From CAYPUT01 sp046541715 (GTDB lineage Bacteria > Spirochaetota > Spirochaetia > DSM-27196 > PWMO01), in NCBI GenBank assembly GCA_046541715.1, contig JBKHCS010000004.1, forward strand, positions 7,134 through 71,133: a stretch of DNA of 64,000 bases, in the 5' to 3' direction. The notes beneath the pieces were generated by a model that was not told where the DNA came from, ran no database searches, and saw only the letters and a program-made list of their open reading frames with translations. A program made the position numbers and the translations under genes. This document shows, piece by piece, positions 17,081 to 24,907 of the stretch; position 1 is the first letter of the stretch, and each line of letters begins with the position of its first letter.

Positions 17081-18355
17081 ATGGCAGGCAAAGGCGAGAT
17101 AAAAAAGATTGTTTTGGCGTACTCCGGCGGATTGGACACGTCCATCATCATCCCCTGGCTGAAGGAGCACTACAACGACCCCGAGATAATCGGCGTTTGT
17201 ACCGACGTCGGGCAGAACGAGGACTGGGAGGCGATGCACAAAAAGGCGCTGGCCTCCGGAGCATCGAAGCTCCATGTTCTCGATGTCCGGGAGGAGTTCG
17301 TCAACGATTTCCTCTTCCCGATGCTCCGGGCGGGAGCGATTTACGAAGGCAAGTACCTCCTGGGAACCTCGATCGCCCGGCCGCTTCAGGCGAAGCACCA
17401 GGTCCGGATTGCCCTGGAAGAGGGCGCAGACGCCCTGGCCCACGGCTGTACCGGGAAGGGAAACGATCAGGTCCGATTCGAGCTTACCTACAAGGCGCTG
17501 GCTCCCCATCTGGAAGTCATTGCCCCCTGGCGTCTCTGGGACATCCGGAGCCGGGAACAGGCAATCGACTACGCGAAGAAGCACGACATCCCTATCGGGG
17601 ACATCTCGAAGAAGAATATCTATTCCCGGGACTGGAATATCTGGCACATGAGCCACGAGGGCGGGGAGCTGGAAAACACCTGGAACCGGCCGAACGAGGA
17701 TATGTATCTCTTGACTGCGTCTCCCCAAGAGGCTCCCGACAAGGAGACCGAGGTCTCGATAGAGTTCGAGAAGGGCTTTCCGGTCGGTGTCGACGGAGCG
17801 CGGATGGATCCGCTGCCACTTCTCGAAAAGCTCAACCGGCTCGGAGCGGAGAACGGCGTCGGCCGCGCCGACCTGGTGGAGACGCGGGTCGTCGGGATGA
17901 AGAGCCGGGGCGTCTACGAGACCCCGGGAGGGACGATTCTCTTTCGGGCCCTCCGGGAGTTGGAGATGATAACCCTCGATTCGGATACCCTGGCGATGAA
18001 GAACTCGATGGCTCTTCAGTACGCGGGAATCGTCTACGCGGGAAAGTGGTTTACCCATTTCCGGGAGTGCCTCGACGCCTACATGGGCAAGGCGTCTCAG
18101 TATATGACCGGCACCGTACGCCTGACTCTCTACAAGGGAAACGTCATCGTTACCGGGAGAAAGTCCCAATACTCCCTCTACCTCGAAGACTTGGCTTCCT
18201 TCGGCGAGAGTAGCTACGATCACGGCGATGCCACCGGCTTTATAAAGCTCTACGGCCTTGCCACAGGGGTGGCTTCCATTGTTCACAAGCACGACGAGGC
18301 CGACACCGGCCCCGCGAAGGAGATGCGGGGCATGGCGGGCTTCCACGAAAAGTAG
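17081..18355 (+). CDS. argG: Argininosuccinate synthase
   Basis: Condenses citrulline and aspartate with ATP. The 424-aa protein begins with the PP-loop KIVLAYSGGLDTSIIIPWL (residues 8-27), followed by ICTDVGQ-type sequence near 45, AHGCTGKGNDQVRFEL near 125 and GRKSQYSLYLEDLASF near the C-terminus. AAGGAG lies 11 bases before the ATG at 17081. It closes the arg cluster; argH, argF and argJ/argA are not in the window. Its last 77 bases overlap the probable start of the diguanylate cyclase gene. Confidence 0.96.
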   Translation: MAGKGEIKKIVLAYSGGLDTSIIIPWLKEHYNDPEIIGVCTDVGQNEDWEAMHKKALASGASKLHVLDVREEFVNDFLFPMLRAGAIYEGKYLLGTSIARPLQAKHQVRIALEEGADALAHGCTGKGNDQVRFELTYKALAPHLEVIAPWRLWDIRSREQAIDYAKKHDIPIGDISKKNIYSRDWNIWHMSHEGGELENTWNRPNEDMYLLTASPQEAPDKETEVSIEFEKGFPVGVDGARMDPLPLLEKLNRLGAENGVGRADLVETRVVGMKSRGVYETPGGTILFRALRELEMITLDSDTLAMKNSMALQYAGIVYAGKWFTHFRECLDAYMGKASQYMTGTVRLTLYKGNVIVTGRKSQYSLYLEDLASFGESSYDHGDATGFIKLYGLATGVASIVHKHDEADTGPAKEMRGMAGFHEK

Positions 18356-20096
18356 ACGTTTCGGGCGGTCCCTGGTTCTTCTGCTCCTGCTTGCGCCCGG
18401 GATCGCAGATGCCGAGGCGCGGATAACCGGCGGTGTGCTGGATCTCCGTAATTGGGTTCCGGACCACAGCATCGCTCTCGAGGGAGATTGGGAGTACGTC
18501 GATTCTCTCGCCGACCCGGCGACGGCGGAGGACGCGACGTTCCGCCGGGTTCCCCACGTATGGCCGGGGGGAAGCGATGGGCGCGGTTACGGCACCGCGA
18601 GTTACCGTCTGACGATTCTTTTGACGCCGGACACCCCTCCTCTCGATATACGCTTTTCCCGGATGCTCTCGGCGTACCGTGTATTGATCAACGGACAGGA
18701 GGCGGCCCGGGCGGGCACCCCGGGGCCGACCCGGGAGCAAACCATTCCAAGCCGAAAGTCCGAGACCATTCGCCTTACCCCCTACGGGGATGTCGTCGAG
18801 GTGACCGTCCAGCTGGCGAACTTTCGCTACTACGGCGGCGGCTTCGCCGAGGCACCGGTCCTCGGTCCCGCCGGACGGGCGGACGCGGCCGCCCGGCGGA
18901 GGACTCTCCTGGAGTTCTTTGTTCTCGGGGGGCTGGTCACCGTCGGGCTCTACCACCTGGGATTGGCTACCCAGCGCCCGGAGGAGCGAAGCAACATACT
19001 GTTCGGCGCCACGGCGATGGTTCTTTCGCTCCGGACCTTCTTAGCGGGGAACCTCCAGGCGGACACCCTGATGTCGCTCTTCGGCTGGGAGGCATTTACC
19101 ACCCTCCTCTACCTGACTCTCTACGCGGGGGTCGTCGTCTTTACCGCCTATTGCCGTTCGGTCTTTCCCGCGGAGTTCCATCGACCGGTTCTCCTCGGAA
19201 CCGTCGGTCTGAGTGCAATTCTGGCCCTCGGGGTAATCGTGCTGCCTAGCTGGATCTACACCGCGAGCTTGAGACCCTACCTCCTCTTTACCGCGGGACT
19301 GGTCGTCTATACCGTAGCCGTGGCGGTCCGGGCGGCCCTCCACCGGCGGGACGGGGCAATCGTCTTTCTGACCGGGACCCTTCTCCTCGCGGTGGCCCTG
19401 ATCCGGGACGCCACCGCGGGGAGCGTTCCGACGCATACTAGTCCTCTTTTGCCCCTCGGCGCCCTGGTGTTCACCTTTTTCCAAGCGGTCATCCTTTCGA
19501 ACCGGGTGTCCCAGTCCATGAACGAGGTGGAGGAGCTCCTCCGTGACCAACAGCGGCTTATCGGCGAAAACGCGTCGCTCAAAGATCTAACCTACATCGA
19601 CGCCCTGACGGACATTGCCAACCGCCGCCGGTTCAACGAGACTCTCGAAATCGAATGGGCCCGGGGCATACGCCACGGACGGCCTTTGAGCCTCCTGATG
19701 ATCGACATCGACTACTTCAAGCCGTACAACGACGCCTACGGCCACGGCCAGGGGGATATTTGCCTTCAGCGAGTCGCCGCTATCCTGAGCTCCGGCCTCC
19801 GGCGGACCGTCGATTTCGTCGCCCGGTACGGCGGCGAGGAGTTTGCGGTTATTCTTCCGGATACGGATATCGAGGGCGCTCAATCGGCCGGAGAACACCT
19901 CCGCCGGCAGGTCGAAGAGGCGGGTATTACCCACGACCACTCCCTGGTAGCACCCGTTGTGACAATTAGCGTCGGGGCGGCGACGGTGGTGCCTTCGACG
20001 ACGGACTCACCGTATTCCCTCGTCGAGCACGCCGACCGGGCCCTCTACATGGCGAAACAACAGGGACGAAATCGGTTGGTGCGGTTCGTGTCTTAG
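18279..20096 (+). CDS. Membrane diguanylate cyclase with 7TMR-DISM-like sensor and GGDEF domain
   Basis: Predicted c-di-GMP synthase of about 605 aa. A signal-type helix (RSLVLLLLLAPGIADA) precedes a periplasmic beta-rich domain with the W(x)5-ALEGDWEYV pattern typical of 7TMR-DISM extracellular domains, then seven predicted TM helices (about residues 210-400), a coiled linker, and a C-terminal GGDEF domain with DALTDIANRRRFNE, MIDIDYFKPYND and the active-site motif RYGGEEF. RTVD, five residues before it, fits an inhibitory I-site (RxxD). No ATG is available in frame: TTG 18279, with AGGGGTGG upstream, is my choice and TTG 18258 the alternative. Either start overlaps argG. Confidence 0.85.
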   Translation: MFTSTTRPTPAPRRRCGAWRASTKSRRFGRSLVLLLLLAPGIADAEARITGGVLDLRNWVPDHSIALEGDWEYVDSLADPATAEDATFRRVPHVWPGGSDGRGYGTASYRLTILLTPDTPPLDIRFSRMLSAYRVLINGQEAARAGTPGPTREQTIPSRKSETIRLTPYGDVVEVTVQLANFRYYGGGFAEAPVLGPAGRADAAARRRTLLEFFVLGGLVTVGLYHLGLATQRPEERSNILFGATAMVLSLRTFLAGNLQADTLMSLFGWEAFTTLLYLTLYAGVVVFTAYCRSVFPAEFHRPVLLGTVGLSAILALGVIVLPSWIYTASLRPYLLFTAGLVVYTVAVAVRAALHRRDGAIVFLTGTLLLAVALIRDATAGSVPTHTSPLLPLGALVFTFFQAVILSNRVSQSMNEVEELLRDQQRLIGENASLKDLTYIDALTDIANRRRFNETLEIEWARGIRHGRPLSLLMIDIDYFKPYNDAYGHGQGDICLQRVAAILSSGLRRTVDFVARYGGEEFAVILPDTDIEGAQSAGEHLRRQVEEAGITHDHSLVAPVVTISVGAATVVPSTTDSPYSLVEHADRALYMAKQQGRNRLVRFVS

Positions 20097-20187
20097 GAGG
20101 GCATCGGATGCCGGGATTCCTCCCCATTGCAAAAATCGGCCACAGCGGCAAAAGTGATACTGCTACGTAACGAGGAGGCATGTCGCC

Positions 20188-21771
20188 ATGTCATCATTGA
20201 CCTATCAGAATCTAGATGAATCAAAGGCATTTGAAAAGCTTCAGACGATCTCCCCGTGGGATGTCACCCAGCTGTCCCCCCAACGGCTCCGGGAGAATAT
20301 TGTTCCCGCCGGCGGGGAGATGAGCTACTGCTTCGGTGCCAAGGCCGTAGACGACTCGACCTTGCGGTTGCTTTCGGACTTGGCCCGGGAGCAGCAGTGT
20401 ATCGAGAAGTATCTGGCGCTTGCTCGGGGGGAGGTGATGAACACCGGGGAAAAGCGAATGGTTCTCCATCACCTGACCCGGGGTGTCCTGGCCCAGGAGG
20501 TCTCCCACCACGGGAAGAACCTCCGGGAGTTCTACGAGGAGCAGCGGAAACGGTTCGGGGAGTTTGCCCGGAGCGTTCAGTCGGGTGCTCTAACCGCACC
20601 GTCGGGTAAGCGCTTTACGTCGGTGGTTCAGATCGGCATCGGGGGCTCGGACCTGGGCCCCCGGGCCCTCTACCTCGCCCTGGAGCACCTTGCCCGGGCG
20701 GAAGGGTTCGGGCCGAAACTGCCCGCCTCTTTTATCTCCAACGTCGATCCGGACGATGCGGCGGCGGTACTAAAGAGTATCGACCTTACCACGGCCCTCT
20801 TTGTCCTGGTTTCGAAGAGCGGCACCACCCAAGAGACGCTGACAAACGAAGCCTTCGTCCTCGAGGCGCTCTCCGGCGCCGGTATCCCGAATGAAGAGGC
20901 GCGGAAACACGTGGCAGTCGTCACCTCCGAGACGAGCCCCTTGGCGGGGAACAGCGATTACCTCGACGGCTTTTACTTCGACGACTTTATCGGTGGCCGG
21001 TATTCGTCTACGAGCGCCGTGGGCGGGGTTATGCTTTCCCTGGCCTTCGGCCCCGAGATATTCGAGGAGCTTCTCGAGGGAGCCCATGAGGCAGACCGCC
21101 GGGCCCTGGTGGACGATCCTCTCAAGAACGCGGCGCTTCTCGACGCGCTTATCGGCGTCTACGAGCGTAACGTCCTGGAGCTCCCCGCCACCGCCGTTTT
21201 GCCCTACAGCCAGGGGCTCCACCGGTTCCCGGCGCATCTCCAGCAGTTGGATATGGAGAGCAACGGAAAGTCGGTCAACCGGGAGGGAGACCCGGTTGAC
21301 TACTCAACCGGCCCACTCGTTTTCGGCGAGCCGGGAACGAACGGACAGCACAGCTTCTACCAGCTGCTCCACCAGGGCACCGACATCATTCCCCTGCAGT
21401 TTATCGGTTTTCGCGAGTCCCAAATGAGGGAGGACATCGAGTATGCGGGGTCGTCGAGCCAGACCAAGCTCAATGCGAACCTGGCCGCCCAAATCGTCGC
21501 CTTCGCCCGGGGTAAGGAAGATTCCAATCCGAACAAGTCCTTCGCCGGCGGCCGCCCGTCGAGCATTCTTTTCGGAGATCGCCTGACACCCCGGAACCTC
21601 GGGGCGCTCTTGGCCCACTTCGAGAACAAGGTGATGTTCCAAGGCTTTCTGTGGAATATCAACTCCTTCGACCAGGAGGGAGTGCAGCTCGGCAAGGTCC
21701 TGACCAACGAGGTCCTCGGCGGAAAGGCCGATCCGGTGTTGTCCGAGGCCGCAAAGCTGTTGGGGCTCTAG
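20188..21771 (+). CDS. pgi: Glucose-6-phosphate isomerase
   Basis: Interconverts glucose-6-phosphate and fructose-6-phosphate in the cytoplasm. The 527-aa protein has VVQIGIGGSDLGPRALY near residue 145, LVSKSGTTQETLTN near 205, GGRYSSTSAVGG near 268, and the SIS-domain QLLHQGTDIIP near 385 with the QGVQLGK-type motif (EGVQLGKVL) at the C-terminus. The ATG at 20188 follows GAGGAGG. It links zwf, phosphofructokinase and the glycogen enzymes in this window. The 91-base gap after the cyclase gene probably holds its promoter, but no convincing -35/-10 pair stands out. Confidence 0.96.
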   Translation: MSSLTYQNLDESKAFEKLQTISPWDVTQLSPQRLRENIVPAGGEMSYCFGAKAVDDSTLRLLSDLAREQQCIEKYLALARGEVMNTGEKRMVLHHLTRGVLAQEVSHHGKNLREFYEEQRKRFGEFARSVQSGALTAPSGKRFTSVVQIGIGGSDLGPRALYLALEHLARAEGFGPKLPASFISNVDPDDAAAVLKSIDLTTALFVLVSKSGTTQETLTNEAFVLEALSGAGIPNEEARKHVAVVTSETSPLAGNSDYLDGFYFDDFIGGRYSSTSAVGGVMLSLAFGPEIFEELLEGAHEADRRALVDDPLKNAALLDALIGVYERNVLELPATAVLPYSQGLHRFPAHLQQLDMESNGKSVNREGDPVDYSTGPLVFGEPGTNGQHSFYQLLHQGTDIIPLQFIGFRESQMREDIEYAGSSSQTKLNANLAAQIVAFARGKEDSNPNKSFAGGRPSSILFGDRLTPRNLGALLAHFENKVMFQGFLWNINSFDQEGVQLGKVLTNEVLGGKADPVLSEAAKLLGL

Positions 21772-21772
21772 A

Positions 21773-21798
21773 CCGCCGGCGGCTATCGGCGCCGGCGG
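21773..21798. terminator. GC hairpin between pgi and the small membrane gene
   Basis: CCGCCGGCG (21773-21781) and CGCCGGCGG (21790-21798) form a perfect 9-bp stem with an 8-base loop immediately after the pgi stop and overlapping the end of the convergent gene. There is no U-tract. Confidence 0.4.
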
Positions 21799-22037
21799 CC
21801 GGCCCCCCTCGAGACCACGACCCCGAGCCCGAGGCCGACGGCTCCGGCGATCAGAATGCTTTGCCGAGCGTCGGTAACACCGGTAACGTTCTGCGCGAAA
21901 CTGCCGACGAGGTTCTCCGGCATGCGCAAGACGGTCTGAATCGGGATGTATTCCCCGGCAACCCGCCCGAATATGAGATAGCCCACGACAAGGCCTACGA
22001 TTCCAAAGACGACAGCCGACACGAGAACTCGTTTCAT
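21783..22037 (-). CDS. Small two-TM membrane protein, unknown function
   Basis: An 84-aa protein with two hydrophobic helices (about residues 4-24 and 58-76), a central soluble loop and a basic RRRR C-terminus, which suggests a hairpin topology with both ends in the cytoplasm. I do not recognise the family. The ATG at 22037 has an excellent Shine-Dalgarno site (AAAGGAG, six-base spacing), and a promoter candidate TAGCCA-17-TACATT lies upstream, so it is likely a real gene. It is divergent from serC and convergent with pgi. Confidence 0.7.
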   Translation of the reverse strand: MKRVLVSAVVFGIVGLVVGYLIFGRVAGEYIPIQTVLRMPENLVGSFAQNVTGVTDARQSILIAGAVGLGLGVVVSRGAGRRRR

Positions 22038-22081
22038 CAACTACTCCTTTCGTGATAAGAATGTAGCACGGTAGCAAGTAG

Positions 22082-22111
22082 TTGGCTAACGGCGGCGGAA
22101 TCTGGTATTGT
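22082..22111 (+). promoter_or_regulatory. Promoter of serC
   Basis: TTGGCT (22082-22087), 18-base spacer, TATTGT (22106-22111), followed by an AT-rich leader of about 28 bases that carries TTTAGGAG before the serC ATG. Confidence 0.6.
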
Positions 22112-22145
22112 AAAAAGATAAAACATTATCTATTTAGGAGCCACC

Positions 22146-23219
22146 ATGGAGCGCTTGTTTAACTTCTATCCCGGGCCGGCAACGCTGCCCCTCTCGGTTC
22201 TCGAGAGGCTGCAGAGGGACCTCGTCGATTTTCACGGTCACGGCCTCTCGCTTCTCGAGACGAGCCATCGGAGCTCCGAGTACGACGCGGTCCACAACCG
22301 CGCGGTGGATCTCGTAGCCGAGCTCTTGGGTCTTGGGGAAGAGCACACCGTCCTGCTTCTCGGCGGGGGCGCAACGCTTCAATTTGCGATGGCACCGATG
22401 AACCTTCTCCGGGAGGGCGAGAGCGGCGACTACATCGTGAGCGGATCCTGGTCGAAGAAGGCGGCCGACGATGCCCGAATCGTCGGTCAAGCCTCGGTTG
22501 TATTCGACGGCAAGGAAAGCGGCTACACGACCCTTCCGGACACCGTGACGCCCTCGCAGAATGCGCGCTACGTCTACCTCTGCAGCAACGAGACCATCGG
22601 CGGCGTTCAGTGGAAGGAATTCCCGAAGATAGGCAAGCCCCTCGTCGCGGATATGTCCAGCGACCTGATGAGCCGACGTTTCGACCCGAAACCCTTCGGT
22701 GTCTTCTTTGCCTGCGCCCAGAAGAACCTCGGCCCCGCCGGCGTAACAGTCGTGGTCGTCCGGAAAGACGTTCTCGCGGAAGCTCCGGAAAAGCTGCCGG
22801 CCTATCTTTCGTACGCGATCCACGCCGACAAAAACTCCCTCTACAACACGCCTCCTGTCTTCGCCGTCTGGGCTTTGGCGGAGACCCTCGCCTGGCAGAA
22901 GGATCAGGGGGGCCTCGGGGCGATCGAGGAGCGGAACGAGGCGAAGGCCCGGTTGGTTTACGACGCTATCGACGAAAGCGACGGGTTCTACACCTGTCCG
23001 GCGGATTCTACCTACCGCTCGACGATGAACGTCGTGTTTACCCTTCCGTCGAAAGAGCTCGAGGCGGCGTTTCTCGAGGGCACAAAGGCCCAGGGCATGG
23101 TCGGCCTCAAGGGCCATCGGAGCGTCGGCGGCTGCCGGGCGTCCCTCTACAACGCGCTCCCCTTAGAAGCCGCAGAGCGCCTTGCTGAATTTATGCAGAC
23201 TTTTCGACGGAAAAATTGA
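22146..23219 (+). CDS. serC: Phosphoserine aminotransferase
   Basis: Makes 3-phosphoserine from 3-phosphohydroxypyruvate in the serine pathway, with PLP. The 357-aa protein begins with the diagnostic FNFYPGPATLP, has LLETSHRSSEY near residue 36, LLGGGATLQFAMAP near 72, the ADMSSDLMSR region near 168, the PLP lysine in FACAQKNLGPAGVTVV near 190, and the C-terminal LKGHRSVGGCRASLYNA. The TTTAGGAG ribosome binding site fixes ATG 22146. The -35 of the next transcription unit overlaps its stop codon. Confidence 0.95.
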   Translation: MERLFNFYPGPATLPLSVLERLQRDLVDFHGHGLSLLETSHRSSEYDAVHNRAVDLVAELLGLGEEHTVLLLGGGATLQFAMAPMNLLREGESGDYIVSGSWSKKAADDARIVGQASVVFDGKESGYTTLPDTVTPSQNARYVYLCSNETIGGVQWKEFPKIGKPLVADMSSDLMSRRFDPKPFGVFFACAQKNLGPAGVTVVVVRKDVLAEAPEKLPAYLSYAIHADKNSLYNTPPVFAVWALAETLAWQKDQGGLGAIEERNEAKARLVYDAIDESDGFYTCPADSTYRSTMNVVFTLPSKELEAAFLEGTKAQGMVGLKGHRSVGGCRASLYNALPLEAAERLAEFMQTFRRKN

Positions 23220-23244
23220 CGACCAACATTCTTGGTGCTATCCT
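23216..23244 (+). promoter_or_regulatory. Strong promoter of the orphan unit between serC and the phosphofructokinase gene
   Basis: TTGACG (23216-23221), 17-base spacer, TATCCT (23239-23244). It begins on the serC stop codon. The predicted transcription start is near 23251. Confidence 0.7.
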
Positions 23245-23333
23245 TTTAACTGTCAGGAGGTTAATACGGTACGAAGGGTCCGACGCAGTCGGACAGAGCA
23301 TTCGGCGATTTTAATTGCAGGGAGGTAGCCACG

Positions 23334-23435
23334 ATGGAACCGCCTGTCACGAAACGCCGGTCGAGCCGGCCTATTAACAGACCTTTTTTTGTCAGGCCCC
23401 AAGAGGCCTCATTTGCGAGTGAACAAGAACGATAA
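23334..23435 (+). CDS. Possible 33-aa basic small protein
   Basis: ATG 23334 lies 6-8 bases after GGGAGGTAG, a good ribosome binding site, and the frame is open for 33 codons to TAA. The peptide starts MEPPVTKRRSSRPINRPFFV and continues with a more acidic, polar tail. It has no TM helix or Cys, and no family is recognised. It lies wholly within the orphan transcript, ahead of the terminator. It could be a real small protein, a leader peptide, or chance. Confidence 0.4.
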   Translation: MEPPVTKRRSSRPINRPFFVRPQEASFASEQER

Positions 23436-23470
23436 TCGCGTATTGTAAGACTACGCGAGCGTATCGATTC

Positions 23471-23503
23471 AAATAGCCGGTAGTGAGTACCGGCTATTTT
23501 TTT
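23471..23503 (+). terminator. Intrinsic terminator of the orphan unit
   Basis: Perfect 12-bp stem, AAATAGCCGGTA with TACCGGCTATTT, loop GTGAG, followed by a T-tract to 23503. On the minus strand it is followed only by TTTG, so it may also weakly terminate the convergent phosphofructokinase gene. Confidence 0.9.
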
Positions 23504-23515
23504 GCGCTGCTCCCA

Positions 23516-24829
23516 CTACGCCATCACAACCGGCTGGTGGGTGGCCTCGATGACATCCCGCCAGAGGCTGCTTTCGGGATCGATGCGATTCCGGGTCGAT
23601 ACCGCCAACTCCATCGGCAAGTGGACGAAAGTGTTGTTGATAAGGCTGATGAGCGTCTTGGTCTTTCCCGCCATTGCCGCGTGGACCGCGTTGTTCCCCA
23701 ACCGAAAACAGTAGAGGGAGTCCGTCGGCGAGGCGACGGCGCTCCGGATAATGTAGCTCGGGTCGATGTACTTGAGGTTGAAGGGAATCCCCTTTCCGTT
23801 GAGATACCGCGATATCTGGTCCCGGAGAAAGACTCCGATATCGCCGAGCTTCTTGTTGCCGCTGGCGTCCTTTCCGACCTTGGCCGCGAGGAGCTCTTGT
23901 CCCGCCCCTTCGGCAACCACAATGGCGGCGTGGTTCCGCCGTTCGAGCCGCTTCTCGATATGCCGGAAGAGGCCATTGGGACCCTCGAGCTGAAACTTGA
24001 CTTCCGGGACAAGTACAAAATTGACTTCGTGACTCGCCAGCGCCGTGTGGGCTGCGATAAAGCCCGACTCCCTGCCCATCAGTTTGACGAGACCGATCCC
24101 GTTGATCGCCGAGTGGGCTTCCGAATGGGCGGCGGATACCGCCTCGACCGCCTTGGCCACCGCGGTTTCAAAGCCAAAGGACTTCTGAATAAAGCTCAGG
24201 TCGTTGTCGATGGTCTTCGGGATTCCAACGACGCCTATCTTAAGGCCCCGCTTTTCGATCTCTTCTGCCATCGCCAGGGCGCCCTTCTGGGTCCCGTCAC
24301 CGCCGATGGTAAAGAGCATATTCACGTTCATCCGCTCGAGGGCGTCGACGAGGTCTCCGGTCCGCTCGCCACCACCCCGGGAGGAGCCGAGAACCGTCCC
24401 ACCGATCTTGTGGATGTCGTCGACGTTGTCGACGGTTAGCTCGATGGCCGAGAAGTTGTTCTCCGGCAAGAGCCCCTGGTAGCCGAATCGAATACCGGTA
24501 ACCCGGTGAACATCGTAACGATGGATCAGACAGCGTGCTATCGCCCGAATGACGTCGTTGAGCCCGGGACAGAGCCCTCCGCAGGTGACGACGGCGGCGT
24601 GGACGTGCCGGGGAGAGAAAAAAATCTTCTCCCGGGGCCCGGCTTTCTGGAGCAGATTCTTCGCCTCGATGGCTTTTACCCCTTCCCGGGCCCGAACGTC
24701 GATGTCGTAGAGAACGCAATCGTCGTCTTCCACGTAGTTGGCGATAGCGTCCCCCTGGACGCGGCTGTATTCGATAGGGGACGGAATCTTTGGGGAACCG
24801 AGGGTCGGGACGGTAAAGTCGAAGCTCAT
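23516..24829 (-). CDS. 6-phosphofructokinase, long (about 48 kDa) type; phosphoryl donor uncertain
   Basis: Phosphorylates fructose-6-phosphate. The 437-aa protein has an N-terminal extension of about 80 residues before the PFK core (VVTCGGLCPGLNDVIR near 81). Two donor-site positions can be read: TIGGDGTQKGA has Gly where PPi-dependent enzymes have Asp (GGDD), and GIPKTIDNDL has Lys where E. coli ATP-PFK has Gly. This Gly/Lys combination is known from the 48-kDa class in protists, plants and some spirochaetes, and in several of those the donor is ATP. GRESGF and the GGxxR-like substrate residues are present. The gene is apparently leaderless and divergent from galE. Confidence 0.88.
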   Translation of the reverse strand: MSFDFTVPTLGSPKIPSPIEYSRVQGDAIANYVEDDDCVLYDIDVRAREGVKAIEAKNLLQKAGPREKIFFSPRHVHAAVVTCGGLCPGLNDVIRAIARCLIHRYDVHRVTGIRFGYQGLLPENNFSAIELTVDNVDDIHKIGGTVLGSSRGGGERTGDLVDALERMNVNMLFTIGGDGTQKGALAMAEEIEKRGLKIGVVGIPKTIDNDLSFIQKSFGFETAVAKAVEAVSAAHSEAHSAINGIGLVKLMGRESGFIAAHTALASHEVNFVLVPEVKFQLEGPNGLFRHIEKRLERRNHAAIVVAEGAGQELLAAKVGKDASGNKKLGDIGVFLRDQISRYLNGKGIPFNLKYIDPSYIIRSAVASPTDSLYCFRLGNNAVHAAMAGKTKTLISLINNTFVHLPMELAVSTRNRIDPESSLWRDVIEATHQPVVMA

Positions 24830-24835
24830 AAGGGC

Positions 24836-24864
24836 ACTTTAGTGAATTTCCGAGATGCGCTCAA
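24836..24864 (-). promoter_or_regulatory. Promoter of the phosphofructokinase gene (leaderless type)
   Basis: Minus strand TTGAGC (24864-24859), 17-base spacer, TAAAGT (24841-24836), then 6 bases to the ATG at 24829. No Shine-Dalgarno site. Back to back with the galE promoter. Confidence 0.65.
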
Positions 24865-24871
24865 CGTCGGA

Positions 24872-24900
24872 TTGACCGGGACACCAAAGCGCTCTACCCT
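24872..24900 (+). promoter_or_regulatory. Promoter of galE (leaderless type)
   Basis: TTGACC (24872-24877), 17-base spacer, TACCCT (24895-24900), then 7 bases (CAGCAGC) to the ATG at 24908. No Shine-Dalgarno site. Only 7 bases separate its -35 from that of the divergent phosphofructokinase promoter. Confidence 0.65.
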
Positions 24901-24907
24901 CAGCAGC

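Larger units (their letters stand above)
23251..23503 (+). ncRNA. Candidate structured RNA or small-protein mRNA (about 250 nt), unrecognised
   Basis: Predicted transcript from the promoter at 23216-23244 to the terminator ending at 23503. It contains several short perfect hairpins: GTCCGAC-GCA-GTCGGAC (23278-23294), GCCGG-TCGAG-CCGGC near 23357, AGGCC-CCAAGA-GGCCT near 23395, and CGCGTA-N9-TACGCG near 23437. It also contains a TCAGGAGG site near 23253 with no usable ATG behind it and a GGGAGG site before a 33-codon ORF. A run of seven T follows the second hairpin at some distance. It does not resemble tmRNA, RNase P RNA, SRP RNA or a riboswitch that I know. Whether RNA or peptide is the product is open. 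Confidence 0.5.

Noticed and set aside
23251..23503. tmRNA, SRP RNA, RNase P RNA or 6S RNA in the serC-phosphofructokinase gap
   Set aside because: None of the conserved cores I know (tag reading frame with ALAA end, SRP GGAAGC loops, RNase P GAGGAAAGTCC, 6S bubble) can be found.
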